Shown: one piece after another, positions 15,904 through 24,559 of the stretch
Numbering within the stretch: position 1 is the first letter of the stretch
Layout of the letters: every line of letters begins with the position of its first letter
Source of the DNA: Prevotella sp. UBA7764
GTDB taxonomy: Bacteria > Bacteroidota > Bacteroidia > Bacteroidales > Bacteroidaceae
DNA length: 29,149 nt
NCBI GenBank assembly: GCA_002481295.1
Contig: DLDU01000051.1
Span: 65,044 to 94,192 of the forward strand
Direction: 5' to 3'
Notes under the pieces: model-generated
What the model was told of the DNA's origin: nothing
The model's database searches: none
Seen by the model: the letters and a program-made list of their open reading frames with translations, nothing else
Position numbers and translations under genes: made by a program

Positions 15904-16093
15904 GTTCACGAGCATCTTTTGGGCTGTTAACGTTCTATCTTCGATGGAATTAAGAATATCATCGAATATAAAGAATATTATTGATATCATGTCGATCGTA
16001 TAGAATGTTACATATTTATATTCTTTATATTCGGTGATCTTCTTTATTCCGCGTAGCGGAGCGTTAAACTCCAAACAATGCATGTTCGTGAAT
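15904..16093. repeat. 190-base palindromic (MITE-like) element
   Basis: The inner arms at 15952-15978 and 16018-16044 are inverted copies alike at 25 of 27 bases, separated by 39 bases. Outside them, similarity continues with small gaps to the ends: TTAACG blocks, GGAATtAAGAA-type blocks, and TTCACGA at both termini. Almost the whole element can therefore fold on itself. It exactly fills the gap between the trxA terminator and the end of the hybrid regulator. A 70-codon minus-strand frame crosses it, but nothing suggests it is translated. No transposase or clear target duplication is visible. Confidence 0.75.
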
Positions 16094-16097
16094 TTGC

Positions 16098-19000
16098 TCA
16101 CTCTGCATTTTTTTTGTACTTCGAAGGCAGGTAGCCATAGAGTTCTTTGAAGCAGCGGGAGAAGTAGCGGGTGGAAGAGAAGCCCACCTTGTAGCTGATC
16201 TCAGCGATGCTCAACTGGCTTTGCACCAGCAATCGTTCAGCATGGCGCAGTCGTACGAGGCGTATGAATTCGCTTGGTGTCTTGCCCGTCACGCCGACCA
16301 GTCGCCGATAGAGTTGCACACGGCTCATGGCCAGGTCATCACTCATCTGCTCCACGGTGAGTTCCGAGTCGCTGAGATGTTCCTCGACGTAGAGTGTCGC
16401 CTTGTCGATAAAAACCTCATCCTGTGGTGTGATCGTTGGTTTACTGATCTTTGGATCTACTTTGCCGTTGTCGACGATGCGTCCTTGTTTGAGCAACTGG
16501 TCGATGTGCAGTCTGAAGAGGTCCATGCTGAATGGCTTCTTGATATAGTCGTCGGCTCCGCATTCGCGGCTCTCTATCTCGTTCTCGTCGGCCAGTCTTG
16601 CGGTGAGCATCATCACGGGCAGATGATGTGTCCGGTCGTTTCCCTTAATTCTCCGGCAGAGTTCGTTACCGTCCATCTCAGGCATCATCACGTCGGTGAT
16701 CACCAGGTCGGGCATCTCAAGATGGATGACATCGAGTGCCAGCTTGCCGTTTACAGAGCAGAGAATCCGATAGAAGGCTTGCAGTTCTGTTTTGAGAAAG
16801 TTGAGAAAGTCGGGATTGTCGTCGACGAGTAGCAGTGTGGGCTGATGCTCATTAGTGTCAGATCGTTCACCGTCGGCAGTGTTGCAGACAGCAAAAGAGT
16901 CTTGCGACATGCCGGCGTTGCCCAAGGCCTGGACATATCCGTCTCTCTCCACTTGCAAGTCTTTTGCCGGCAGCACGATGGTGAAGCGTGCGCCCCCTCC
17001 CTTGTTGTCCTCCACCTTGATGGTTCCGCCAAGCATTTTGGCATATTCCCATGACAGGTTGAGTCCGATGCCGCTGCCCATCTGTTCCTTGCCGTCCTCT
17101 CCCTGATAGAAGCGCTCAAAGAGATGTGTCTTGTCCTGGTCGCTGATTCCCGGCCCGTTGTCCGCCACGCTGATGATCACCTGGCGATGGTCCTCAAGGC
17201 TGACGGTGACGTCGACGCGCCCACCTTGTGGTGTGAACTTATAGGCATTTGACAACAGGTTGGTGACCATCCTGTCTACTTTACCTTTGTCAAACGTCAG
17301 TGTGAGTCGGGCCACGTCGGTATGGAACGTCAGCGTGATGGCTTTCTCTGACAGCGAGGCAAACGGTTCGCACAGCTCATGCACGAAAGTGATCAGGTCG
17401 CCCGTGCTGAGAGCAATCTTTTCTTTTCCTCGCATGATGCGTCTGAGGTCCAGCATTTTGTTGACCATCATCAGCAGTTGGTGTGCATTGCGGTTGATGA
17501 GGTGAAGCTTATGGAGCGTTGCCGTGTCGTAGTTTTGCTTCATCATGCTCTCTATGGGCGCAATGATGAGCGTCAGTGGAGTGCGCAGCTCGTGGCTGAT
17601 ATTGGTGAAGAAGACCATCTTGGCCTCTTCGATCTCTTTTTGCTTCTTGAGTTCCATTTTCTCCAACTCATTCGTTCTGCGTAGTCTCCACCTTCTGCGT
17701 CCGTTCCAAACAGCCAAGGCTGCCAACGTCAGATAGATGAGCAGTGCCCATGGCTGCAGGTAAAATGGTTGTCGGATCACAATGCTCATCTGTTCAATCT
17801 GCTGTGAGGGCAGACCGTTGGCATCGGTCAGTCTGACTTCCAGCGTGTGTTTTCCCGGGGACAGATTGGTCAGATGCACACAAGGATCATTGCCGGACGC
17901 GGCAGACCACTGTTTTTCCTCACCACGAAGGCGATAGAGTATCTGTGGCTGAGTCTGCTGTCCTGCGAGCGTCGTGGCCAGTTGTATGGTAAATGTGTTT
18001 TCGTCGTGGTTGAGTACCAGCTTGCGCAGGCTGTTGAGCGACTGCGTGAGGACTACGTGTCCATTGATCGAGTCACCCACGCCCACGACATGGTCAAAGA
18101 GCGTCAGACCACTGAAGATCAGATGTGCTTTGCTTTGTTGCTGTCGGGCTTTCCAGGGCAGTACGATGTTGATGCCGTCGATGCCACCCACAAGTACGCG
18201 GCCGTCGCGCAGGCAGAGAATGGACCGTTTGTTGAACAATCGGTTTTGCAAGCCACCTGCATGACCGTAAGGTGTGACAAGGTACCGGCTGCCGTCTTTA
18301 CTTTGTTGGACCGAGATGCGCATGAGGCCGTTACTCGTGCTGGCCCATATGTTATGGTTGTGGTCCTCGGCGAGAGCACAGACCTCGGTATGGGAATTTT
18401 GGTTTTGCAGGTTCACCTCGTTGAGCTGTTGTCCGTTGGGCTCAAGAACGTTCAGTCCGGAAGTGTTGGCAATCCACAGTCGGACATTGGTGTCGTAAAG
18501 TACTTGGTTGACAGACAGACTTGTGAGTTTGTTGCCTTTCGGGTCTCCTGACTGTCCGATGTTCTGAAATCTGTGCTTTCCCGGGCGGAGCAGCGAGAGG
18601 CCCTGTGAGTGTCCGATGGCCAGGGTGCCGTCGGCAGCCACCGACAGACTGGAGAGGTAGTCAGAGGTGATGTTGCTGTTGCGGGTGTTGTAGGTGGTGA
18701 ACTTACCGCTTTGGCAGTCCAGGATCTGTAGTCCGCCACCGAGTGTGGCGATGGCGATACTTCCATCATGCAGTTGTGCCAGCGCCCATACGCTGTTGAT
18801 GGCAAGCTGGGAGTTGTGTTGCCGGTAGGTGGTCCATCTGCCGTCTTTGAGGTGGGCGAGTCCGCCCTGATAGGATCCGAACCATAGGCTGCCGTCCTTG
18901 TCGGTCAGGGCTGCGACGATGACCTCGGATGAGAGTCCGCTTTGTGCGGGAGAGATGTGCCGGAGGTCTTTCTTCAGATCATATCTCCAGATGCCGTTGT

Positions 19001-20099
19001 CGTTGGTGCCGAGCCAGATATAGCCGTCGCGTCCCTGTGTCATCGTGCAGATATCGCCCAGGGGAATGAGTTTAAAGAGGCTGTGCTGTGTGGCGCGCAC
19101 GGCCATGCCCATGCGGTAGAAGCCGATCCACAGGGCGTCGTGATCGTCGACATAGAGGCATTGCAGCGTGTTGTCCGACAACGAGCGGGAGTCGGTAGGG
19201 AGGTTGAGCCAATGATTCAACTCCTTTCCCTTCTTGTCGAGCATGACCAGTCCGTTGTGGTCTGTGGCGAGCAGCACATGCCCCCCGTGGTCCAAGGCCA
19301 CGTCGTTGACTGGTCTGTCGTAGACGAGTCTCCATGCGTGAGTACCGCGTTGGTAGCAGTAGGCTTTGTTTTCGGCCCAAGCCCATCGGTTGCCCTGCCG
19401 GTCGCAGATGGTGTGATAATGCTGGTTGGGTGTGGCGTCGTGGTTGGGAATGTAGTGGTCAGTCCATGCTATCGTGCCGCTATTGCGGTCGACCCACGCC
19501 ATGGCGCCGCTGCTGTAGACCAGACATAATCCTTTCTCCTCGGCATGGATGGAGTTGATATTCTTGAGCTGTCGTGGGCTCACCTTCATCGCCGTTGCGT
19601 GGCACCGCTGAAAATCATAGTAGTAGAGCTTGTTAGGATTGATCGCCAAAATCCAGAGATTATGTTTTTTGTCAGTGTCCATCATCAGCAAATGCCCGCC
19701 GACATGGTGCTGATGCAACCATTGGTCAGTGTTTCTGTTGACTTGTTCTGTCTTAGGATTGAAGCGGCAGTGTCCTGCCGGCGTGTTGGCCCACAGTTGT
19801 CCCTCAGCATCCTCGTAGAGGTTGAGAATGTTGTTGTCGGGTAGCGTGCGGGCGTCTTTGGGGTTGGCGTAAAAGGTTCGTATGCGAAAGCCGTCATAGC
19901 GGTTGAGGCCTTGTGGCGTGCCTGCCCAAATGTATCCTTCGTGACTTTTAAGGATACAGTTGACCTTGTTGTCCGACAGTCCGTTGTTGTAGGTCAGTCG
20001 GAAAAAGTGTGGCACCTCGTCCTGCGCGCGGGCAGGGAGGCAGCCGGTCAGCAATAGCGTTAAAATCCATATAGTTCTCAGTTGTTGGTAACAGTTCAT
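16098..20099 (-). CDS. Hybrid two-component regulator (one-chain sensor kinase, receiver and AraC domain)
   Basis: This 1333-residue protein is an HTCS-type regulator, a Bacteroidota family that senses (usually a glycan fragment) in the periplasm and activates transcription directly. It has an N-terminal signal (ILTLLLTGCLPARAQ). Two-component propeller repeats follow (LSDNKVNCILKSHEGYIWAG, DGYIWLGTNDNGIWRYD, DGSLWFGSYQGGLAHL and others), then a Y_Y_Y domain near 740-775 and a membrane segment near 785-805. The kinase core has the phosphorylated His836 (SHELRTPL) and ATP-site boxes NLLSNAYKFTP and VADNGPGI. The receiver has Asp1136 (VITDVMMPEMDG). The AraC helix-turn-helix domain is at the C-terminus (SYKVGFSSTRYFSRCFKE). 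All key residues are present. No polysaccharide utilisation locus lies beside it, so its target is unknown. Confidence 0.95.
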   Translation of the reverse strand: MNCYQQLRTIWILTLLLTGCLPARAQDEVPHFFRLTYNNGLSDNKVNCILKSHEGYIWAGTPQGLNRYDGFRIRTFYANPKDARTLPDNNILNLYEDAEGQLWANTPAGHCRFNPKTEQVNRNTDQWLHQHHVGGHLLMMDTDKKHNLWILAINPNKLYYYDFQRCHATAMKVSPRQLKNINSIHAEEKGLCLVYSSGAMAWVDRNSGTIAWTDHYIPNHDATPNQHYHTICDRQGNRWAWAENKAYCYQRGTHAWRLVYDRPVNDVALDHGGHVLLATDHNGLVMLDKKGKELNHWLNLPTDSRSLSDNTLQCLYVDDHDALWIGFYRMGMAVRATQHSLFKLIPLGDICTMTQGRDGYIWLGTNDNGIWRYDLKKDLRHISPAQSGLSSEVIVAALTDKDGSLWFGSYQGGLAHLKDGRWTTYRQHNSQLAINSVWALAQLHDGSIAIATLGGGLQILDCQSGKFTTYNTRNSNITSDYLSSLSVAADGTLAIGHSQGLSLLRPGKHRFQNIGQSGDPKGNKLTSLSVNQVLYDTNVRLWIANTSGLNVLEPNGQQLNEVNLQNQNSHTEVCALAEDHNHNIWASTSNGLMRISVQQSKDGSRYLVTPYGHAGGLQNRLFNKRSILCLRDGRVLVGGIDGINIVLPWKARQQQSKAHLIFSGLTLFDHVVGVGDSINGHVVLTQSLNSLRKLVLNHDENTFTIQLATTLAGQQTQPQILYRLRGEEKQWSAASGNDPCVHLTNLSPGKHTLEVRLTDANGLPSQQIEQMSIVIRQPFYLQPWALLIYLTLAALAVWNGRRRWRLRRTNELEKMELKKQKEIEEAKMVFFTNISHELRTPLTLIIAPIESMMKQNYDTATLHKLHLINRNAHQLLMMVNKMLDLRRIMRGKEKIALSTGDLITFVHELCEPFASLSEKAITLTFHTDVARLTLTFDKGKVDRMVTNLLSNAYKFTPQGGRVDVTVSLEDHRQVIISVADNGPGISDQDKTHLFERFYQGEDGKEQMGSGIGLNLSWEYAKMLGGTIKVEDNKGGGARFTIVLPAKDLQVERDGYVQALGNAGMSQDSFAVCNTADGERSDTNEHQPTLLLVDDNPDFLNFLKTELQAFYRILCSVNGKLALDVIHLEMPDLVITDVMMPEMDGNELCRRIKGNDRTHHLPVMMLTARLADENEIESRECGADDYIKKPFSMDLFRLHIDQLLKQGRIVDNGKVDPKISKPTITPQDEVFIDKATLYVEEHLSDSELTVEQMSDDLAMSRVQLYRRLVGVTGKTPSEFIRLVRLRHAERLLVQSQLSIAEISYKVGFSSTRYFSRCFKELYGYLPSKYKKNAE

Positions 20100-20120
20100 G
20101 TAATGGGATCTTTACGTTTG

Positions 20121-20151
20121 TAAAGTTACAAAAATAAATGGAATTGACAAA
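20121..20151 (-). promoter_or_regulatory. Promoter of the hybrid regulator
   Basis: Minus-strand TTTG (20148-20151), 19 bases, then TAACTTTA (20121-20128) is close to consensus. It leaves a very short leader before the start at 20099. Confidence 0.55.
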
Positions 20152-20241
20152 ATCTATAACGATGAACGGGACGAAAAAGAAAGGTGGGAAAAGACTTGGG
20201 CACGAGCAAGACCTTTGCGCAAGCAAAGTCGTGCTATGTCA

Positions 20242-20372
20242 ATTGTTGTATAAACTGACAATTTTCCGCCCTCGTGGCTGCGTTTTTTAGGAGCAAGCAA
20301 TACTTTGCCTTGATTTTCGCAATTTTAGGCGGTTTTCTGTAAATTACTGACGGATAGCCGATTACGTGCGCT
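20242..20372 (+). repeat. Dispersed intergenic repeat, copy B
   Basis: This is the second copy of the repeat described at 444-570, in the same orientation. The opening block ATTGTTG-T-ATAAACTGACAA is nearly identical. Later blocks (GAGCA, TTGATTTTCGC, ACTGACGGATA) can be aligned, while the rest has diverged. Like copy A it is followed by a long hairpin and TCATCTC-type motifs. Confidence 0.65.
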
Positions 20373-20391
20373 TCCTGTTTTTTGAGCATGA

Positions 20392-20448
20392 AAAAAGGTA
20401 CTTTGACGATGGAATTCTTATATAGAATTCGCGTCAAAGTACCTTTTT
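20392..20448. terminator. Long bidirectional hairpin, likely the luxS terminator
   Basis: Arms at 20392-20408 and 20432-20448 form 17 perfect pairs. An inner GAATTC/GAATTC stem (20412-20417 with 20425-20430) continues the hairpin around a seven-base loop. A T-run follows the stem on both strands. On the minus strand it could end mtn-luxS transcripts before the regulator promoter. Confidence 0.6.
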
Positions 20449-20643
20449 CTTGTTGTCATCTCAGTTGTTTCTACCGGTCATCTCAGTGTTTTGACCTCGA
20501 GAAACCAGTTAGATGACCGAGTCATCTCAGTGCTTTCTCACGTCCGCTCCATCTTGATGAGCCCTTTTCGCTTGTTTTTCCTGTTTTTCAGTCGGATGGT
20601 CTTTCTGGAAGGAGCAGTCGCGGTGATGAACTTCTGTAATTAA

Positions 20644-21123
20644 TTATTGCGGATACACCATATTGGCGTCAGTCATCTTCATGAGCACCTCGTCGAGGAA
20701 CTTGCGGGCTTCCCAGCGTGCCATCGGCAGGTCGTGGAGCAGGTAGTTGCCGCAGTCGCGCGGAGCAGCGCCGGGGATTTCGCCCTCGAAATCGGCGATG
20801 AAGCGGAACGTGCGCTGCATGAGCGGCACGATGTCTTTCGGTTCGAGGTCGCCGCGAAGCAAGAGATAGTTGCCCGTCAGGCAGCCCATCGGCCCCCAGT
20901 AGATCACGCGGTCCTTCCACTCCTCGTCGTTTCTGAGGAATGTGGCGGCGAGATGCTCGATGGTGTGCAGGGCACCGGCGTGGACAACGGGCTCGCGGTT
21001 GGGTTCTTTCATGCGTATGTCGAAGGTGGTGACCACCTCGTTGCCCACCTCGTCCTTGCGCGAGACATAGATGCCGCGCAGGAGCTTCTCGTGGTTGATG
21101 GTAAAGGATGGAATCTTATTCAT
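20644..21123 (-). CDS. luxS: S-ribosylhomocysteine lyase
   Basis: LuxS splits S-ribosylhomocysteine into homocysteine and DPD, the precursor of the AI-2 signal. The metal site HTIEH is at His53-Glu56-His57, the third metal ligand is Cys124 (PRDCGNY), and the catalytic cysteine is Cys81 (GPMGCLTGNY). The length of 159 residues is normal. It begins 14 bases after mtn on the same strand, so the two enzymes of the pathway are made together. The pair recycles S-adenosylhomocysteine; whether AI-2 is used for signalling here cannot be told, since no receptor gene is present. Confidence 0.97.
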   Translation of the reverse strand: MNKIPSFTINHEKLLRGIYVSRKDEVGNEVVTTFDIRMKEPNREPVVHAGALHTIEHLAATFLRNDEEWKDRVIYWGPMGCLTGNYLLLRGDLEPKDIVPLMQRTFRFIADFEGEIPGAAPRDCGNYLLHDLPMARWEARKFLDEVLMKMTDANMVYPQ

Positions 21124-21137
21124 GTTTTTGTATGTGT

Positions 21138-21857
21138 TTATACTTTTGTGTTATCACCGTTGTCAGCGAGTTTCTTGAGGAAGTCGCGCGTCATCTCGAA
21201 GCTGCCCTCAGCCATGCGGTTCCAGAAATCGAAGTACTGCGAGGCATTGGTGTCCTTGAGCGGCACGTCGCTGATGATGCGGAACGAGATGAACGGCGTC
21301 TTATAGATGAAGCACGTCTGGGCGATGGCACAGCTCTCCATGTCCACGGCAGTGGCATTGGGGAAGTGCTCCATGATGGCCTGCATCTTCTCGCGCTTGT
21401 CGACAAACCAGTCGCCGCTGACGGTGAGTCCCCTGACGACTTTCGATCCCTTCGCCATCTTGATGCTCAAGGCCGTCTCGACGAGGTCTTTGGGAGCCTT
21501 GAAACTGGTGGGCATGCCCATGACCTGACCATAGGCGACGTCGTTGCCGCAGTAGACATCGTGGTAGACACACTCCGAGGCGACGACCACGTCGAGCGGG
21601 TTGAGGGCAACGTCGGCACCGCCGGCGCAGCCCGTGGAGATGACCAGGTCGGGCGCGTAGTTGTCGATCATCTCCACGGCACCAATGGCAGCATTTACCT
21701 TTCCTATGCCACACTGCTGCATGATGATCTCGGTCTGACCAATATATCCCCGGATGAAATCCTTGTGATGATGACGCTCGGTCTGCGTCTCGTCGAGCAA
21801 TGTCTTGAGTTGTGTGAACTCCTTGTCCATTGCGACAATGATGCCAATCTTTCTCAC
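21138..21857 (-). CDS. mtn: 5'-methylthioadenosine/S-adenosylhomocysteine nucleosidase
   Basis: This enzyme removes adenine from methylthioadenosine and S-adenosylhomocysteine, providing the substrate of LuxS. Key residues are Glu13 (VAMDKEF), Glu174 (AVDMESCAIAQ) and Asp197 (RIISDVPLKD); the last two fall at the same numbers as in the E. coli enzyme. VISTGCAGG is the conserved nucleoside-site segment. The length of 239 residues is normal. It is first in a two-gene operon with luxS. Confidence 0.96.
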   Translation of the reverse strand: MRKIGIIVAMDKEFTQLKTLLDETQTERHHHKDFIRGYIGQTEIIMQQCGIGKVNAAIGAVEMIDNYAPDLVISTGCAGGADVALNPLDVVVASECVYHDVYCGNDVAYGQVMGMPTSFKAPKDLVETALSIKMAKGSKVVRGLTVSGDWFVDKREKMQAIMEHFPNATAVDMESCAIAQTCFIYKTPFISFRIISDVPLKDTNASQYFDFWNRMAEGSFEMTRDFLKKLADNGDNTKV

Positions 21858-21921
21858 TTATCGATGATTTTTGTTATTCTTCTGTACTCGTAAACTCTTT
21901 TGCACGGACAGAAATGCGATG

Positions 21922-21929
21922 CAAAGTTA
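21922..21929 (-). promoter_or_regulatory. -7 element of mtn-luxS
   Basis: Minus-strand TAACTTTG matches the -7 consensus, 64 bases before mtn. No TTTG is seen 19-21 bases upstream, so the promoter is partial. Confidence 0.45.
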
Positions 21930-21991
21930 CAAAAAAAAGGTATTATGTCGACTTTTAACGTCTGCTTTTTAACTATCAGCGAAAAAATATG

Positions 21992-21999
21992 TAACTTTG
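21992..21999 (+). promoter_or_regulatory. -7 element of yfhO
   Basis: TAACTTTG lies 35 bases before the yfhO start. The upstream region has only a T-run in place of TTTG. It diverges from the mtn element. Confidence 0.45.
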
Positions 22000-22034
22000 C
22001 CCATAGAATATAAACGTTTATAGAATATTATGTT

Positions 22035-24527
22035 ATGGAAACATTGAAGAAATGGTTGCCGGACATCCTGGCCGTCATCCTCTTTGCCGTCATCGGCTTT
22101 GTCTACTTCATGCCTGCTGACATCGACGGCAGAGTCCTCTACCGCGAAGACTCCTCGGCAGGTCGCGGACTCGGTCAGGAGAGCAAACTCTATCTCGAAA
22201 AGACCGGCGAGCGCACCCGCTGGACCAATTCCGCCTTCAGCGGTATGCCCACCTATCAGGTCTCGCCGTCTTATACCTCGACCAACGTCCTGGGCAAGAT
22301 GGAGAATGCCTACCACCTCTGGCTGCCTGAAAACGTGTGGTATGTCTTTGCCTATCTCTTGGGCTTCTACATCCTGCTGCGCGCCTTCGACTTCAAGCAG
22401 TACCTTGCTGTGCTGGGCTCCATCCTGTGGGCTTTCTCCAGCTATTTCTTCATCATCATTGCCGCAGGCCATATCTGGAAGGTCATGGCGCTGGCCTATC
22501 TGCCGCCGATGATCGCCGGACTGGTGCTCAGCTACCGCGGCAAATATCTGTGGGGCTTGATCGTCACGGCCATCTTCACCGCCTTTGAGATCAATGCCAA
22601 TCACGTGCAGATGACCTACTACTATCTCTTCATCATCCTCTTCATGGTCATTGCCTGGCTCGTCATGGCCATCCGCGACAAGAAGTTGCCGCAGTTTGTC
22701 AAGGGCTCGGTGGTCTGCGCCGTCGGTGCCCTGCTCGGCGTGCTGATCAACATCTCCAATCTCTATCACACGTGGGAATACACCAAGGAGAGTATGCGTG
22801 GAAAGAGTGAACTGGTGAAGAAGAACTCCAGCAACCAGACCAACAGTGGCCTCGACCGCGACTATATCACGCAGTGGAGCTACGGCATCGGAGAGACGTG
22901 GACGCTGCTCGTGCCCAACACCAAGGGCGGTGCCTCCGTGCCACTGGTGCAGAACGCCAAGGCCATGGAGAAAGCCGATCCTAACTTCATGCAGATCTAT
23001 CAGCAGTTGGGACAGTACTGGGGCGACCAGCCCGGAACGAGCGGTCCGGTGTATGTCGGGGCCTTCGTGCTGATGCTCTTCATCCTCGGATTGTTCATCG
23101 TGAAGGGCCCGATGAAGTGGGCTTTGTTAGGTGCCACCATCCTGAGCATCCTGCTCTCGTGGGGCCGTAACTTCATGGGCTTCACCAATTTCTTCCTCGA
23201 CTACATCCCGATGTACGCCAAGTTCCGTACGGTGGCTTCCATCCTCGTTATCGCCGAATTCACGATACCGTTGCTCGCCATGATGGCTTTGAAGAAGATC
23301 ATCGACGAGCCGGAGATCCTCAAGACCAAGATTCGCTGGGTGTGGGTGAGCTTCGCGCTGACCGGCGGCATTGCCCTGCTCTTCTGGCTGATGCCTACGG
23401 TGTTCTTCCCCGACTATATCTCGGCACAGGAAAACCAGGCCCTGGCACAGATCCCGGCCGAATATCTCGGTCCGCTGAAATCCAATCTGACGGCGATCCG
23501 CGAGTATATCTTCTCTTCCGATGCCCTGCGCTCGTTCATCATCGTGGCACTCGGCATGGCACTGCTCATGCTCTATAAGTATAAGAAACTCAATGCCAAG
23601 CTCCTCGTAGGCTGTGTGACGGTGCTCTGCCTCGTGGATATGTGGCAGGTCAACAAGCGCTATCTCAACGACGGCATGTTTGTGGAGGCCAGCGTGCGCA
23701 ACAGCGACCAGCCGATGACAGCCACGGACCGGCAGATCCTCAAGGACAAAGGACTGGACTATCGGGTGCTGAACCTCGCGTCGAACACGTTCAACGAGAA
23801 CGAGACCTCGTACTATCACAAGAGCATCGGCGGCTATCATCCTGCCAAGCTGCGCCGTTATCAGGAGATGATCGACGCCTATATCGCTCCCGAGATGCAG
23901 AAGATGATGCCTGCCATCTCGAAGGCCGGTGGTGACATGACCAAGGTCGACGGATCGAAAGAGTGGCCGGTGCTGAACATGCTCAACGCCAAATACTTCA
24001 TCCTGCCCTTGCAGAGCGGACAGACTGTGCCCTTGCAGAATCCTTATGTTCAGGGCAACGCATGGTTTGTGGACAAGGTCGACTATGTCGACAATGCCAA
24101 CCAGGAGATCGACCGCGTTGGTAAGATCGACTTGCACCATGAGGCTGTCGCTGACAGGCAGTTCAGCGAGCAACTTGGTAAAGCCGTCAAGCAGGACGGC
24201 ACCTCCATGGCGGTCATCAAGAGCTACGAGCCCAACCACCTGACCTATGAGGTGAACTCCGACAAGGGCGGCGTGCTCGTGTTCTCCGAGATCTACTATC
24301 CCGAGTGGACGGCAACCGTCGACGGACAGAAGGCTGAGCTGGGACGCGTGAACTATATCCTCCGCGCCTTGAATGTGAAGCCCGGCAAGCACGAGGTCGT
24401 CCTTGACTTCCATCCCGCTTCCATCCGCACGACCGAGACACTGGCCTACTGCTCTTATGGCATCCTCGCACTGCTGATTGCGGCAGGAGCCTTTATGGCG
24501 CGCCGCAAGAACAAGGAGAAGGAATAA
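22035..24527 (+). CDS. YfhO family membrane protein
   Basis: This 830-residue polytopic protein belongs to the YfhO family (GT-C glycosyltransferase-like membrane proteins). In Firmicutes a member glycosylates lipoteichoic acid, which is absent in Bacteroidota, so the acceptor here is unknown. About a dozen membrane helices cover residues 10-520, starting with LPDILAVILFAVIGFVYFMP. The early EDSSAGRGLGQES and NSAFSGMPTYQ stretches fit the first periplasmic loop, where GT-C catalytic residues normally lie. The C-terminal 250 residues are a soluble domain ending in a beta-rich part (VLVFSEIYYPEWTATVDGQ, KPGKHEVVLDF), followed by a final helix and a basic tail. It lies 32 bases before the HAD gene on the same strand. 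Confidence 0.9.
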   Translation: METLKKWLPDILAVILFAVIGFVYFMPADIDGRVLYREDSSAGRGLGQESKLYLEKTGERTRWTNSAFSGMPTYQVSPSYTSTNVLGKMENAYHLWLPENVWYVFAYLLGFYILLRAFDFKQYLAVLGSILWAFSSYFFIIIAAGHIWKVMALAYLPPMIAGLVLSYRGKYLWGLIVTAIFTAFEINANHVQMTYYYLFIILFMVIAWLVMAIRDKKLPQFVKGSVVCAVGALLGVLINISNLYHTWEYTKESMRGKSELVKKNSSNQTNSGLDRDYITQWSYGIGETWTLLVPNTKGGASVPLVQNAKAMEKADPNFMQIYQQLGQYWGDQPGTSGPVYVGAFVLMLFILGLFIVKGPMKWALLGATILSILLSWGRNFMGFTNFFLDYIPMYAKFRTVASILVIAEFTIPLLAMMALKKIIDEPEILKTKIRWVWVSFALTGGIALLFWLMPTVFFPDYISAQENQALAQIPAEYLGPLKSNLTAIREYIFSSDALRSFIIVALGMALLMLYKYKKLNAKLLVGCVTVLCLVDMWQVNKRYLNDGMFVEASVRNSDQPMTATDRQILKDKGLDYRVLNLASNTFNENETSYYHKSIGGYHPAKLRRYQEMIDAYIAPEMQKMMPAISKAGGDMTKVDGSKEWPVLNMLNAKYFILPLQSGQTVPLQNPYVQGNAWFVDKVDYVDNANQEIDRVGKIDLHHEAVADRQFSEQLGKAVKQDGTSMAVIKSYEPNHLTYEVNSDKGGVLVFSEIYYPEWTATVDGQKAELGRVNYILRALNVKPGKHEVVLDFHPASIRTTETLAYCSYGILALLIAAGAFMARRKNKEKE

Positions 24528-24559
24528 CGTATCTTACACCTTATTATATATATAGCATA

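Larger units (their letters stand above)
20100..20643. other. Intergenic region between luxS and the hybrid regulator
   Basis: About 540 bases contain the regulator promoter (20121-20151), a small imperfect hairpin (20200-20234), copy B of the dispersed repeat (20242-20372), a long hairpin (20392-20448), and three copies of TCATCTCAGT(T/G) at 20456, 20478 and 20522. A nine-base inverted pair CGGTCATCT / AGATGACCG spans 20475-20519. The 67-codon minus-strand frame at 20234-20437 is read from the repeat and is not taken as a gene. Confidence 0.7.

Noticed and set aside
15889..16101. 70-codon minus-strand frame
   Set aside because: It spans the 190-base palindromic element and overlaps the end of the regulator gene. 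Self-complementarity explains the sequence better than coding.
20234..20437. 67-codon minus-strand frame
   Set aside because: It starts inside a long hairpin and is read from repeat copy B; no independent coding evidence.
23127..24413. 428-codon open frame on the minus strand
   Set aside because: It is antisense to yfhO and has a low-complexity, His/Val/Leu-rich composition typical of shadow frames.
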